10,836 nucleotides of DNA, taken from assembly GCA_964445985.1 (NCBI GenBank), contig CAYUMU010000134.1, forward strand, positions 1 to 10,836, in the 5' to 3' direction. The translations under genes and the position numbers were made by a program. Positions 1 through 7,291 of the stretch are shown piece by piece. The DNA comes from CAYUMU01 sp964445985 (lineage in GTDB: Bacteria > Planctomycetota > Planctomycetia > Pirellulales > S012-138). The notes beneath the pieces are model-generated. The model searched no databases. It was given only the letters and a program-made list of their open reading frames with translations, and had not been told where the DNA came from. The stretch's first letter is position 1. Each line of letters opens with the position of its first letter.

Positions 1-77
1 TCGAAGACTACCTCGACGACGACCCCGCCTACCCCCAGCCCATGAACCTCCACCCCCCAGGCAACCCGACGCGTTAG
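1..77 (+). CDS. 3' end of an unidentified gene (partial)
   Basis: The frame starting at base 3 is open from the left edge to a TAG at 75-77 and encodes an acidic, proline-rich tail (EDYLDDDPAYPQPMNLHPPG, then NPTR). Nearly every codon ends in C or G, as expected for a real gene in GC-rich DNA; the other two plus frames give arginine- or threonine-rich strings. The family cannot be recognised from 25 residues. It converges on the DUF1501 operon, and a hairpin about 60 bases past the stop could end transcription from both sides. The call rests only on codon bias and the open frame. Confidence 0.45.
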   Translation, partial: EDYLDDDPAYPQPMNLHPPGNPTR

Positions 78-135
78 CGAGGGAATTCACGAACCGCCTC
101 GCCGCGCTCTGGGCCAACCCATCTCCGTGTGCCAT

Positions 136-156
136 GCTTACGCCCGTGGCGTAAGC
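136..156. terminator. Perfect hairpin between convergent genes (bidirectional terminator or REP-like palindrome)
   Basis: GCTTACGCC (136-144) and GGCGTAAGC (148-156) are exact reverse complements separated by the triplet CGT, giving a 9-base-pair stem. The element lies about 60 bases after the plus-strand stop at 77 and about 85 bases after the minus-strand DUF1501 stop at 242, where a shared terminator would be expected. There is no T-tract on either side, so it is not a classical intrinsic terminator. It may instead be one copy of a dispersed palindromic repeat. The hairpin is seen directly; its role is inferred. Confidence 0.5.
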
Positions 157-241
157 CTGCCCAACCGCGGCGCCCCTCCCAGACCGTTCCATCCAGAATC
201 GGCCCCAGAGCCCTCCCCAACCGTTCTCCGGCCCCAAATCC

Positions 242-1690
242 TCAAACAATCTCGCGAATCACTTTGCCTTCCACAAAGGTCAGGCGTTCTTCGCGGCCCA
301 GGTGGGGGTAACGGAGCAGGTGTTGGTCCAGGCCCAGTTGATGGAGGATGGTGGTATGAACGTCGCGCACGTGATAAGGGCGCTCGATCGCCTTCAGGCC
401 CAGGTCGTCGGTGGCGCCGACGGCCTGCCCACCCTGAATGCCGCCGCCGGCCATCCACATGCTAAAGCCCAGGTTGTGGTGGTCGCGGCCGAGGCCTCCT
501 TGGGCTTCGGGGGACCGGCCAAACTCCCCTCCCCACAGCACCAGCGTGGTATCCAGCAGGCCGCGGCGCTTGAGGTCTTGCAGCAGGGCGGCCACCGGCT
601 GGTCGGTTTCGCCCGCTTTGCGAAGATGGTTTTCTTCGATGTCGTTGTGGGCGTCCCACTGCATGTTGCCGGGTCCGCCGCCAGAAACCACGCACACAAA
701 CCGCACGCCCTGCTCCACCAGCTTGCGGGCCAGCAGGCAGCGGCGCCCGTAATCGTGGGTCGGTTCTTTGCCAATGCCGTACAGGTCGAGCGTCTCGGCC
801 GTTTCGCGAGAAACATCGAGCACTTCGGGCGCTTCGAGCTGCATCCGCGCGGCCAGTTCATAGGCGTTGATGCGGGCTCGAAACTCGGGGTCGTCCGCCT
901 GCGGGTTGGCTTCGTTGAGGTCCTGAATGAAGTCGAGCGTGCGCTGCCGCTGCCGGGGCTTCACGCCAGCGGGCAGGTTCAAGTTAAGCACCGGCTGATC
1001 GCTCGGCCGAAACATGGTGGGCTGGTACACGGCGGGGAGAAAGCCGTGCATGTACATCGGTTGGCCGGCTTCGAGAGCCCCCAGCGGGTCGGGCATCACC
1101 ACGTAAGACGGCAGCGAATCGGTTTGCGCCCCCAGGCCATAGAGGAACCACGAGCCCATGCTGGGGTAACCGGGCACAATGCGGCCGGAAAACAGCTCGT
1201 ACTGGGCCGACGAATGTACCACCATGTCGCAATGACAGGAGCGAACGACCGCGATGTCGTCGATGCGGCGGGCCGTGTGCGGGAACAGATCGGAGACTTC
1301 CAAACCGCTTTCGCCATGTTTGCGGAAGCGGCGCTTGGTGCCCAGCAGCAGCGAGCTCTTGTCGACGAATTGATACTTGGCTTCGCCGAACGAGGCCGGT
1401 CGCCGCTGGCCGTGCAAGCGGTTGAGCAGCGGCTTGGGGTCAAAGGTTTCCAAATGGCTGGGGCCGCCGGCCATGAAGAGAAAGATCACCGACTTGGCCT
1501 GGGGAGCATGATGCGGCGGCTTGGGAGCCAACGGCCGGTCGTTATCAACCGGCGGCCTTTCATGCGCCGCCGAGGGCAGGTTGCCGAGCAGCGACGCCAG
1601 GGCCAGGCCGCCAAATCCGCCGGCGGCGTTGCGGAAGAAGGCGCGGCGGGACTGGGCGCTTTGCAAAGCTTCGGCCGCTTCAGGGGGCAT
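242..1690 (-). CDS. DUF1501 domain protein, Tat-exported
   Basis: A 482-residue protein of the DUF1501 family (PF07394), which has an alkaline phosphatase/sulfatase-like fold and unknown substrate. A twin-arginine signal is clear at residues 14-20 (SRRAFFR) followed by a Gly/Ala/Leu-rich segment, so the protein should be exported folded. Family hallmarks are FLFMAGGPSHLETFDPKP near residue 70, WDAHND starting at W345, and GRDHHN with D403, H404 and H405; the acidic and His residues are probable metal ligands. ATG at 1690 was chosen because AAGTGAG lies 8 bases upstream and the Tat motif is then normally placed; an in-frame GTG at 1702 would add four residues. The start overlaps the stop of the upstream PSCyt1 gene by 11 bases, implying translational coupling. 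In Planctomycetota this pairing is very common and is often suspected to act in envelope or polysaccharide metabolism, but its biochemistry is not established. Confidence 0.96.
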   Translation of the reverse strand: MPPEAAEALQSAQSRRAFFRNAAGGFGGLALASLLGNLPSAAHERPPVDNDRPLAPKPPHHAPQAKSVIFLFMAGGPSHLETFDPKPLLNRLHGQRRPASFGEAKYQFVDKSSLLLGTKRRFRKHGESGLEVSDLFPHTARRIDDIAVVRSCHCDMVVHSSAQYELFSGRIVPGYPSMGSWFLYGLGAQTDSLPSYVVMPDPLGALEAGQPMYMHGFLPAVYQPTMFRPSDQPVLNLNLPAGVKPRQRQRTLDFIQDLNEANPQADDPEFRARINAYELAARMQLEAPEVLDVSRETAETLDLYGIGKEPTHDYGRRCLLARKLVEQGVRFVCVVSGGGPGNMQWDAHNDIEENHLRKAGETDQPVAALLQDLKRRGLLDTTLVLWGGEFGRSPEAQGGLGRDHHNLGFSMWMAGGGIQGGQAVGATDDLGLKAIERPYHVRDVHTTILHQLGLDQHLLRYPHLGREERLTFVEGKVIREIV

Positions 1691-4040
1691 AGAGAAACTC
1701 ACTTAAATTGAAGATCGCCAAAGCGAACTCGTCGACGGGCTGTTCGGCCAAGAACGCCTGCGAAAGCTGCGCCTCGCGGGCCGTGGGCGCGCGGCCCAGT
1801 GCCAGGCGGAAAGCCCTTTCGATCAGGGCAGCATGGTTGTCGCCATGCTCCTGTTGCAAACGAGCCGCGAACGAACTGGCCAGCGAGTTGGAAAGCTCGC
1901 CGTTGAGTAATTCCAGGGCCTGCGGAGCGTGGGTGCTGGTTTCACGGCGGGCGCAACTGGTAAGCAGGGCGGGGCCGTCGAAGACTTCCAGGAATGGCAG
2001 CCGCAGGTTGCGCTTGGCAATCAGGTAGATCGAGCGGCGGTCGTTGTCGCGCGGGTCGCGGGGAACCTGCCACTGCGAGGGCTTGTAGAGGAGTTTCACC
2101 AGTTGCGGATCGACCGGCGGCATGATGCTGGGACCGCCGCTTTGCGTATTCAGACGACCGGAAACGGCCAGCATGGTGTCGCGAAGTTCTTCGGCCGAAA
2201 GCCGGCGCTGCGGCACGTGCCACAGCAGGCGGTTGTCGGGGTCGCGAATGGCCGCCTCGGCACAGTTGGATTGGTTCGACTGGCGATACGTTTGGCTGAG
2301 CACGATCTGGCGGTGGATCGGCTTGAGTCGCCAGCCATGTTCCTGCAGATCGGCCGCGAGCCAATTCAGCAGCTCAAGATGGCTGGGCGGGTCGCCGCGG
2401 GTGCCAAAATCGTTGGCCGTGGCCACTAGGCCGCGGCCGAAATGTTGCTGCCAGATGCGGTTGACGATCACCCGCGCCGGCAGCGGGTTTCGCGGCGAGG
2501 CCAGCCAGGTAGCCAGCCGGGTGCGCGGGTTGGCCGTGTCGGGCGCAAGCTCGGGCAGGTCGGCGGAAACGAGCACGCTGAGGGGGCGCGGCCCGACGGC
2601 TTCGCCTTTCTTTTCCCAGTCGCCGCGAAGCAACACGTGGATCGGTGTGCGGGTGGAGTCGTTGTTGCGCGTGGTCGGAATGGTGGGCAGATGCGGCGGC
2701 AATTGGTCTTCCAGGGCATCAATTTCGGCCTCGAAACGGATTTTTTCCTCAGGCGTGCCCAGCGCCGCTTTGCGGCGAAGGGCCACCATTTGGGCCTTCA
2801 TGGCGGCCGTTTGTTGTTCCCAAGCCAGGCGTTCGTGCTCGGGAGCCAGGATCAGGTTGTGCTCGTCGGTGGCGGCCAGGTACGACTGCAAACAGTAGTA
2901 ATCGCGCTGGGTGATCGGCTCGAGCTTGTGATTGTGGCAACGAGCGCAGCCCACGGTCAGGCCCAGAAACGCGGCCCCAATAATATCGGTGCGCTCGGTC
3001 AGCACTTCGTTGCGACTGAGCGCGATATCGGGATTGCCGGCGTTGCGGCGAACCGGCCCCAGGCGGTGGAACACGGCCGCGGTTTGCAGCTCCAGATTGC
3101 CCGGATCGAGCTCGTCGCCAGCGATCTGTTCCCTGAGGAAGCGGTCGAACGGTTTATCGGCGTTCAGCGAGTCGATCACGTAGTCGCGGTATCGCCAGGC
3201 GCCGGGCAGATGGGCGTCGTACTCGTAGCCTTCGGTTTCGGCAAAGCGGACCACGTCGAGCCAATGCTGGGCGAAACGCTCGCCATAGTGCTGGCTGCAC
3301 AGCAAGCGGTCGACGACCTTCTCGAACGCGTCCACCGAGGTGTCTTCCTCAAATTGCGCCATGGACTCAGGCGTGGGAGGCAGGCCGGTCAGGTCGAAGG
3401 TCACACGCCGCAGCCACTGGCCGCGGCTGGCAGGCTCGGCGGCATGCCAACCTTGCTGGCGAAGTTTTTCTTGAATGAAGGCGTCGATCGGCGAGAGGAC
3501 TGGCAGCCGGTGATTGCCGGACAGGTCGATCGCGGGCGGGGCCGGTTTGACGATCGGCTGGAACGCCCAATGGTCGCGGCCTTGGGCAATGCGGTCGACG
3601 ATGGCCGGCTCGATGGCGCGCGGATCCTCGGCCCCCTGCTCCACCCACTGCACAAAATGGGTAATGGCCGCGGCCGGCAACGCGTCTTGTTCGGGCGGCA
3701 TTTGGTAGCCGTTCTCGTGACGGATGGCCTGAACGAGCAGGCTTTCGCCCGGTTTGCCGGGAACGACGGCCGGGCCGCTATCGCCGCCGCGCAGCCAGCC
3801 GGGGCGAGAATCGAGCCGCAGCCCGCCGGCGATTTCGTCGGCCTCGGCCGAATGGCAGGCGTAGCACTTGCTTTTCAACACCGGTTCAATGTGGTCGCGG
3901 AAGAAGCGAACCTGGGCAGTCTCGGCGGCGGGCGGCTCGGCGGCCCATGCAGGCGTTCCCGCAAAAAATGGCGCTAACACGATCGCCGTCGCCATCACCG
4001 GGCGAGTTCGCAAGCAGGCGCTGAATAGCCAAAGCTGCAT
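1680..4040 (-). CDS. PSCyt1–DUF1549–DUF1553 cytochrome-like protein
   Basis: A 786-residue exported protein with the standard planctomycete order of domains. A signal peptide ending near AWA (residues 31-33) is followed by a planctomycete cytochrome c domain (PF07635) with heme motif CYACH at 59-63 and a QMPP segment with Met114 as possible distal ligand. Then come DUF1549 (PF07583), containing a second CXXCH at 365-369 (CARCH), and DUF1553 (PF07587), ending in the typical NLSEFLY tail. About 100 residues of charged, partly helical linker separate the last two domains. The frame stays open upstream to 4517, but that part overlaps the GrpB gene and looks non-coding. ATG at 4040 gives a signal peptide at once and has GGAAAGAG 11 bases upstream. 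It is the first gene of a two-gene operon with the DUF1501 gene. A periplasmic redox or sugar-related role is inferred only. Confidence 0.96.
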   Translation of the reverse strand: MQLWLFSACLRTRPVMATAIVLAPFFAGTPAWAAEPPAAETAQVRFFRDHIEPVLKSKCYACHSAEADEIAGGLRLDSRPGWLRGGDSGPAVVPGKPGESLLVQAIRHENGYQMPPEQDALPAAAITHFVQWVEQGAEDPRAIEPAIVDRIAQGRDHWAFQPIVKPAPPAIDLSGNHRLPVLSPIDAFIQEKLRQQGWHAAEPASRGQWLRRVTFDLTGLPPTPESMAQFEEDTSVDAFEKVVDRLLCSQHYGERFAQHWLDVVRFAETEGYEYDAHLPGAWRYRDYVIDSLNADKPFDRFLREQIAGDELDPGNLELQTAAVFHRLGPVRRNAGNPDIALSRNEVLTERTDIIGAAFLGLTVGCARCHNHKLEPITQRDYYCLQSYLAATDEHNLILAPEHERLAWEQQTAAMKAQMVALRRKAALGTPEEKIRFEAEIDALEDQLPPHLPTIPTTRNNDSTRTPIHVLLRGDWEKKGEAVGPRPLSVLVSADLPELAPDTANPRTRLATWLASPRNPLPARVIVNRIWQQHFGRGLVATANDFGTRGDPPSHLELLNWLAADLQEHGWRLKPIHRQIVLSQTYRQSNQSNCAEAAIRDPDNRLLWHVPQRRLSAEELRDTMLAVSGRLNTQSGGPSIMPPVDPQLVKLLYKPSQWQVPRDPRDNDRRSIYLIAKRNLRLPFLEVFDGPALLTSCARRETSTHAPQALELLNGELSNSLASSFAARLQQEHGDNHAALIERAFRLALGRAPTAREAQLSQAFLAEQPVDEFALAIFNLSEFLYAP

Positions 4041-4119
4041 GGGGGTGGCGGCTCTTTCCAGGAGAAGGGCAGGTCGCTCAGGCGGATGGCAGGTTGAGAG
4101 CCATCGGCTCCACTCGCCA

Positions 4120-4148
4120 ATCGTATCACGCCGGGGCGGCAACTTGAA
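4120..4148 (-). promoter_or_regulatory. Possible sigma70-like promoter of the PSCyt1–DUF1501 operon
   Basis: Read on the minus strand, TTCAAG (4148-4143), a 17-base spacer and TACGAT (4125-4120) lie about 80 bases before the chosen start at 4040. The -10 hexamer matches 4 of 6 consensus bases and is preceded by TGA, forming an extended -10 (TGNTACGAT). The -35 is weak (3 of 6). The site falls in the 199-base gap after the GrpB gene, so the operon need not depend on read-through. Inference from sequence only. Confidence 0.35.
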
Positions 4149-4239
4149 CCATGGAAAGGCCGGGTGGGGGGCCGCCGGGATGCCAAGGCCAGCCTCGGCG
4201 GACAGCGGCAAAGCATCTTCCCGGGGGGGCGGGCTTCCA

Positions 4240-4776
4240 TCAGAGCGAGCGCCGATACTCGGCCAGCGCGGCGGGAATTTGCGCCGAGATCCAGGCCGTC
4301 TTGGCGTGGGAGTAGGCGTGAGAATCGTCGGGGTGCAACGCCCTGCAGCGGTGCTTTTCGGCCTCGTACTCTTGGGCCTTGGCCGGGTTTGCCCTGAGGT
4401 AATCGCGGAAGGCCAGGTGCCGTTCGATCTCGCTGTGGTCCGGCTCAAAGCAGTGGAGTTGGAACTGTCGCTGATGGGAGGCGGGATCGTCCCAGGTGCA
4501 GTAGCGGCGGCCGGCAATGCCGTATTCGCCCCAGCACTGGTAGCCCAACTGTTCGAAGATCGAAACCTGATGATCGAGATTGGAAATGCTTGGCACCACC
4601 GGCAGCAAATCGACGATGGGCTTGGCCTGAATGCCCGGAATGGCGGTCGAGCCGATGTGGTGCACCGTCAGCATGCTGTCGGCAAACGCGGCCAACAGGC
4701 GGTTGGTTTCTGCCTGCGCCGCTTGCTCCCAGGCAGATGAGTACGGTACTAGTTCAACTCGAATGGCCGGTGGCAT
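4240..4776 (-). CDS. GrpB/UPF0157 family protein (nucleotidyltransferase fold)
   Basis: A 178-residue protein, the usual length for the GrpB family (PF04229), which has a nucleotidyltransferase-like fold. The family signature is intact: HIGSTAIPGIQAKPIVDL at residues 40-57 combines the Gly-Ser-Thr turn (42-44) with the downstream acidic residue D56. Further conserved parts are the LGYQCWGEYGI strand, the RYCTW region, the HLAFRDYLRANP helix and the YSHAKTAWI C-terminus. It has no signal peptide and should be cytoplasmic. Members occur alone or fused to dephospho-CoA kinase, but the reaction is not well defined, so no substrate is given. No convincing Shine-Dalgarno precedes the ATG. It stands alone, 199 bases upstream of the PSCyt1 gene and 189 bases downstream of the lipoprotein stop, with no functional link to either visible. 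Confidence 0.94.
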   Translation of the reverse strand: MPPAIRVELVPYSSAWEQAAQAETNRLLAAFADSMLTVHHIGSTAIPGIQAKPIVDLLPVVPSISNLDHQVSIFEQLGYQCWGEYGIAGRRYCTWDDPASHQRQFQLHCFEPDHSEIERHLAFRDYLRANPAKAQEYEAEKHRCRALHPDDSHAYSHAKTAWISAQIPAALAEYRRSL

Positions 4777-4965
4777 CGCTGCGCGAGGGGCTAGGGACTG
4801 GGGGGACGGGTAATTGGCTGGGGCGATGTTTGCGCGCTAGGGGCTTTTGCTAGCATCCAGCCTAACCAGCCAAAATGCTGGAGGAAACTGAGAAATGGGG
4901 CCTGCCGGTGGGGGGCGTTCTTGTTCGAGCCCATCGACGGGGAGAAAGGTAGCAGTGGCAGCGAA

Positions 4966-5643
4966 TCAATTGAGGTCTGCCGCTTCCGCGCGAAGAGACT
5001 CTTTGCGAATTCGTAGGGTGGACGCGCCGGAAAAGTTGAGCGGGGCCGCTTCCGCGGGCGTTTCCATTGGATCGGCCGCGCTCGCTTCCCCGCTGGCCAG
5101 TTGAACGGGCATGCGGCGGGCTGCTTCGGCCTCGAGGTCCGAGGGCGGCACGTCGATGGGGCGGGAGGCGTTCGTGGCCGGAGGGTAGGCTTGCGGCAGC
5201 AAGGCCGGAGGCGGCACGGTGGGCGGCGGCACAATCGGAGGCGGCACGGTGGGAGGCGGCGATGCTGGCGAGCTGGAATGGAAACCATCCGGTGAGCCCA
5301 GGGTAGGGATCGAGCCGGGTACGACCACCGCGACCGGCTTGACGCCGACCGGCATGCCAGTGAAGACATCGACCGTGGGCACCGGGAGAAAGGGACTCAG
5401 CGTGGGGCCCAGTTCGGGCACCCTCCGGATGTGGCAGAACTTCCAAAAGTAGCCAGGCCCAGCGGCGGTGGTCCCGGTTCCATTGGCCGCCGCCTGCGCT
5501 CCGGCGGCATCGGCGGCGCACGCGTTGCAATGGACCATCGCCGCCGACCGGCACCCGGCGCAGGCCAACACCACCAGCAGCAGGCAGCCCCAGGGCTGCG
5601 CTCGAAGGGGCGATGGGTGTTGCTGGCGTTGGTAGCGGCGCAT
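4966..5643 (-). CDS. Putative proline-rich lipoprotein
   Basis: A 225-residue protein that I do not recognise as a named family. The N-terminus is a lipoprotein-type signal: a basic stretch, a hydrophobic core (CLLLVVLACAGC, residues 20-31) and two possible lipidation cysteines, C28 (V-L-A-C) and C31 (C-A-G-C). A Cys-containing stretch (HCNAC) and an Ala/Gly-rich linker follow. Then comes GYFWKFCHIRRVPELGP, which is the most structured-looking part, a segment rich in Pro and Val, a VPPP repeat and an acidic, Ala-rich tail. The ATG at 5643 was preferred because it puts the signal at the N-terminus and has AGGGGA 11 bases upstream; an upstream in-frame TTG at 5679 would add 12 residues. The gene is divergent from the esterase. 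Location in the periplasm or on a membrane is likely; function is unknown. Low complexity and uneven composition leave some doubt about the exact limits. Confidence 0.72.
   Translation of the reverse strand: MRRYQRQQHPSPLRAQPWGCLLLVVLACAGCRSAAMVHCNACAADAAGAQAAANGTGTTAAGPGYFWKFCHIRRVPELGPTLSPFLPVPTVDVFTGMPVGVKPVAVVVPGSIPTLGSPDGFHSSSPASPPPTVPPPIVPPPTVPPPALLPQAYPPATNASRPIDVPPSDLEAEAARRMPVQLASGEASAADPMETPAEAAPLNFSGASTLRIRKESLRAEAADLN
5206..5253 (-). repeat. 15-base tandem repeat encoding VPPP units
   Basis: The same 18-base string begins at 5206 and at 5236, exactly 30 bases apart, with a diverged 15-base unit between. Read in the lipoprotein frame the units give TVPPP, IVPPP and TVPPP. The period is a multiple of three, so copy-number changes would keep the frame. 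The encoded segment should form a stiff polyproline-like spacer. Confidence 0.75.
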
Positions 5644-5750
5644 TTGCCGGACATTCCCCTGGAAATATGCGTCTGTCAATCAGAGGGAACATCGGCCGAA
5701 CCGGGCCGCAAACTTTGCCTATTCGTTAAACCCGGCACGATTCGCCGAGG

Positions 5751-5756
5751 GGGAGG
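5751..5756 (+). promoter_or_regulatory. Strong Shine-Dalgarno pointing at an upstream alternative esterase start
   Basis: GGGAGG (5751-5756) lies 9 bases before an in-frame ATG at 5766, ideal spacing for a start there. Starting at 5766 would place 27 extra residues in front of the signal peptide that begins at 5847. The ATG at 5847 has no visible Shine-Dalgarno. The site therefore makes the start of the esterase gene uncertain. Confidence 0.45.
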
Positions 5757-5846
5757 AAATTGAAGATGGAGCTTGCTACGATGGGGGGCGAGTACCAGTT
5801 CTTGATCAACGCTGCTTGCATCTCCCACCATAAATCTACGATTCCC

Positions 5847-7199
5847 ATGACAAAAATCCTGCGACTGCTCGCCATCTTGCTCGCTCCCTGGGGAATGGCC
5901 GATTGGGCCTGGGCTGGGGGGAAATATTATGAAGTGGAATATGCTGGCTCGGAGCGGCCGGGCGAGCTGGTGATGGGGGTCACCTACACGGTATGGGTGC
6001 CCGATGGGGTGCGGTCGTTGCGGGGCCTGATTGTGCATCAGCATGGTTGCGGCGTGGGCGCTTGTCAGGGCGGGGCGACGGCCGCCTACGATCTGCATTG
6101 GCAGGCGCTCGCGGCCAGGCGGGATTGTGCCCTGCTGGGGCCGAGCTATCACCAGGCCGAAGCTCAAAACTGCCGGCTGTGGTGCGATCCGCGCAACGGT
6201 TCGAGCGACACGTTCCTGAGGGCTCTCAAGCAACTGGGCGAGCAGTGCAAGCACCCCGAGTTGGCGAGCGTGCCCTGGTGCTTGTGGGGCCATTCGGGCG
6301 GCGGCTTTTGGGCCAGCCTGATGCAGACCATGTATCCCGAGCGGATCGTCGCCATTTGGCTGCGTTCGGGGTCGGCCTATAGCGCCTGGGAGAAGGGCGA
6401 GATCCCCAAACCCCAGATTTCCGACGCGGTCTATCAGATTCCCGTGATGTGCAATCCGGGGAGCAAAGAGCAAGGGCACGAACGATTCAACGGGGCCTTC
6501 ACGGGCACGCTGGCCATGTTCCAAGCCTATCGGAAGCAGGGGGCGCCCATCGGGTTTGCGCCTGATCCGCGCACGGCGCACGAGTGTGGCGATTCGCGCT
6601 ACCTGGCGATCCCCTTCTTCGATGCTTGCCTGGCAATGCGGCTGCCCCAAGTGAAAGCGGGCTCGCCAGCCAACGAGCCTGGGCAGCTACGGCCCATGGA
6701 CAAAGACCAGGCCTGGTTGGCGACGGTGTTGGGGAATCAAGCCGTCGAGGCAGCGAAGTATGCCGGCGAAGCCAGCGAGGCGGTGTACTTGCCCAACGCG
6801 AGTGTCGCCAAGGCTTGGGAAGAGTACGTGGCCACGGGTGCTGTTAGTGACAGCACGCCCCCCGATGCTCCGACGGACGTTGTCGCTTTGCCGGGGCCTA
6901 ACGGAATGGTGGTCCGCTGGAATGCCAAAGCCGACTTCGAGAGCGGGCTACAGGCATTCTTGATTCAGCGCAACGGAGAAACCATTGCGCGGTTGCCGGA
7001 GCAGGGGAAATCGCGGTTTGGTCGGCCACTGTTCCAAAGCATGTCGTACCACGATACGCCGGAGAAGCCGCTGCCGAACAGGGAGTATACAGATCCGGCG
7101 GTTCCGCCGGGCAAGCAGGCCGAGTACCGAGTGGTCGCGGTAAATAGCGTGGGGCTTAAGTCGCAGCCTTCGGAGGCAGGGGTTGCGAAGAATGAGTAA
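5847..7199 (+). CDS. Secreted alpha/beta-hydrolase (esterase-like) with C-terminal fibronectin type III-like domain
   Basis: A 450-residue protein with a Sec signal peptide (residues 1-23, cleavage after AWA). The catalytic half has alpha/beta-hydrolase features: HQHGCG at 64-69 as the probable oxyanion-hole strand, the nucleophile elbow GHSGGG with Ser150, and HECGDSRY with His245 as likely catalytic base. The acid was not assigned. Many cysteines in this half (for example C68) suggest disulfides, as expected outside the cytoplasm. From about residue 340 a fibronectin type III-like domain follows (DAPTDV, then VVRWNA, ending in EYRVVAVNSVGLKS). The layout resembles PHB-depolymerase or feruloyl-esterase-like secreted enzymes, but the substrate cannot be read from the sequence. 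Start 5847 was chosen because the signal peptide begins there; a good Shine-Dalgarno supports an alternative ATG at 5766. The gene is divergent from the lipoprotein gene, and a hairpin follows about 40 bases after its TAA. Confidence 0.85.
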   Translation: MTKILRLLAILLAPWGMADWAWAGGKYYEVEYAGSERPGELVMGVTYTVWVPDGVRSLRGLIVHQHGCGVGACQGGATAAYDLHWQALAARRDCALLGPSYHQAEAQNCRLWCDPRNGSSDTFLRALKQLGEQCKHPELASVPWCLWGHSGGGFWASLMQTMYPERIVAIWLRSGSAYSAWEKGEIPKPQISDAVYQIPVMCNPGSKEQGHERFNGAFTGTLAMFQAYRKQGAPIGFAPDPRTAHECGDSRYLAIPFFDACLAMRLPQVKAGSPANEPGQLRPMDKDQAWLATVLGNQAVEAAKYAGEASEAVYLPNASVAKAWEEYVATGAVSDSTPPDAPTDVVALPGPNGMVVRWNAKADFESGLQAFLIQRNGETIARLPEQGKSRFGRPLFQSMSYHDTPEKPLPNREYTDPAVPPGKQAEYRVVAVNSVGLKSQPSEAGVAKNE

Positions 7200-7237
7200 T
7201 TTTGCTTGGGGTCGCCTGGCGCTTGGCGAAGGCGAAA

Positions 7238-7256
7238 TCTTTCGCGGAGCGAAAGA
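7238..7256. terminator. Perfect hairpin after the esterase gene
   Basis: TCTTTCGC (7238-7245) and GCGAAAGA (7249-7256) pair perfectly across a GGA loop. The hairpin starts 38 bases after the esterase stop. A T-tract is absent, but a run of A follows at 7263-7270, which would act as a T-tract for transcripts arriving from the right on the minus strand, that is, from the coiled-coil gene. It is probably a terminator, possibly bidirectional, or a copy of a dispersed palindromic element. Confidence 0.5.
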
Positions 7257-7291
7257 CGGCTTAAAAAAAACGACTGGGAGAGGGATCCATT

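Noticed and set aside
302..1711. 469-residue open frame on the plus strand opposite the DUF1501 gene
   Set aside because: The DUF1501 reading is a clear family match; the antisense frame is open because of codon bias and gives no recognisable domain.
2442..3977. 511-residue open frame on the plus strand opposite the PSCyt1 gene
   Set aside because: It is a codon-bias shadow of a well-supported gene, rich in Gly, Arg and Val with no domain.
4041..4517. N-terminal extension of the PSCyt1 protein to 945 residues (ATG at 4517)
   Set aside because: It overlaps the well-supported GrpB gene on the same strand, reads as Pro/Arg/Thr-rich noise, and would bury the signal peptide that begins at 4040.
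5674..5679. Consensus TTGACA as a -35 box for the lipoprotein gene
   Set aside because: Hexamers 16-18 bases downstream (GGAATG, GAATGT, AATGTC) do not resemble a -10, and the transcript would start almost at the ATG.
4862..5692. 276-residue minus-strand frame over the lipoprotein region
   Set aside because: It is an alternative frame without signal peptide or repeat structure; the frame ending at 4966 has a lipobox and regular VPPP units.
5676..6650. 324-residue minus-strand frame opposite the esterase gene
   Set aside because: The plus strand carries intact hydrolase motifs and a signal peptide; the antisense product has no coherent features.
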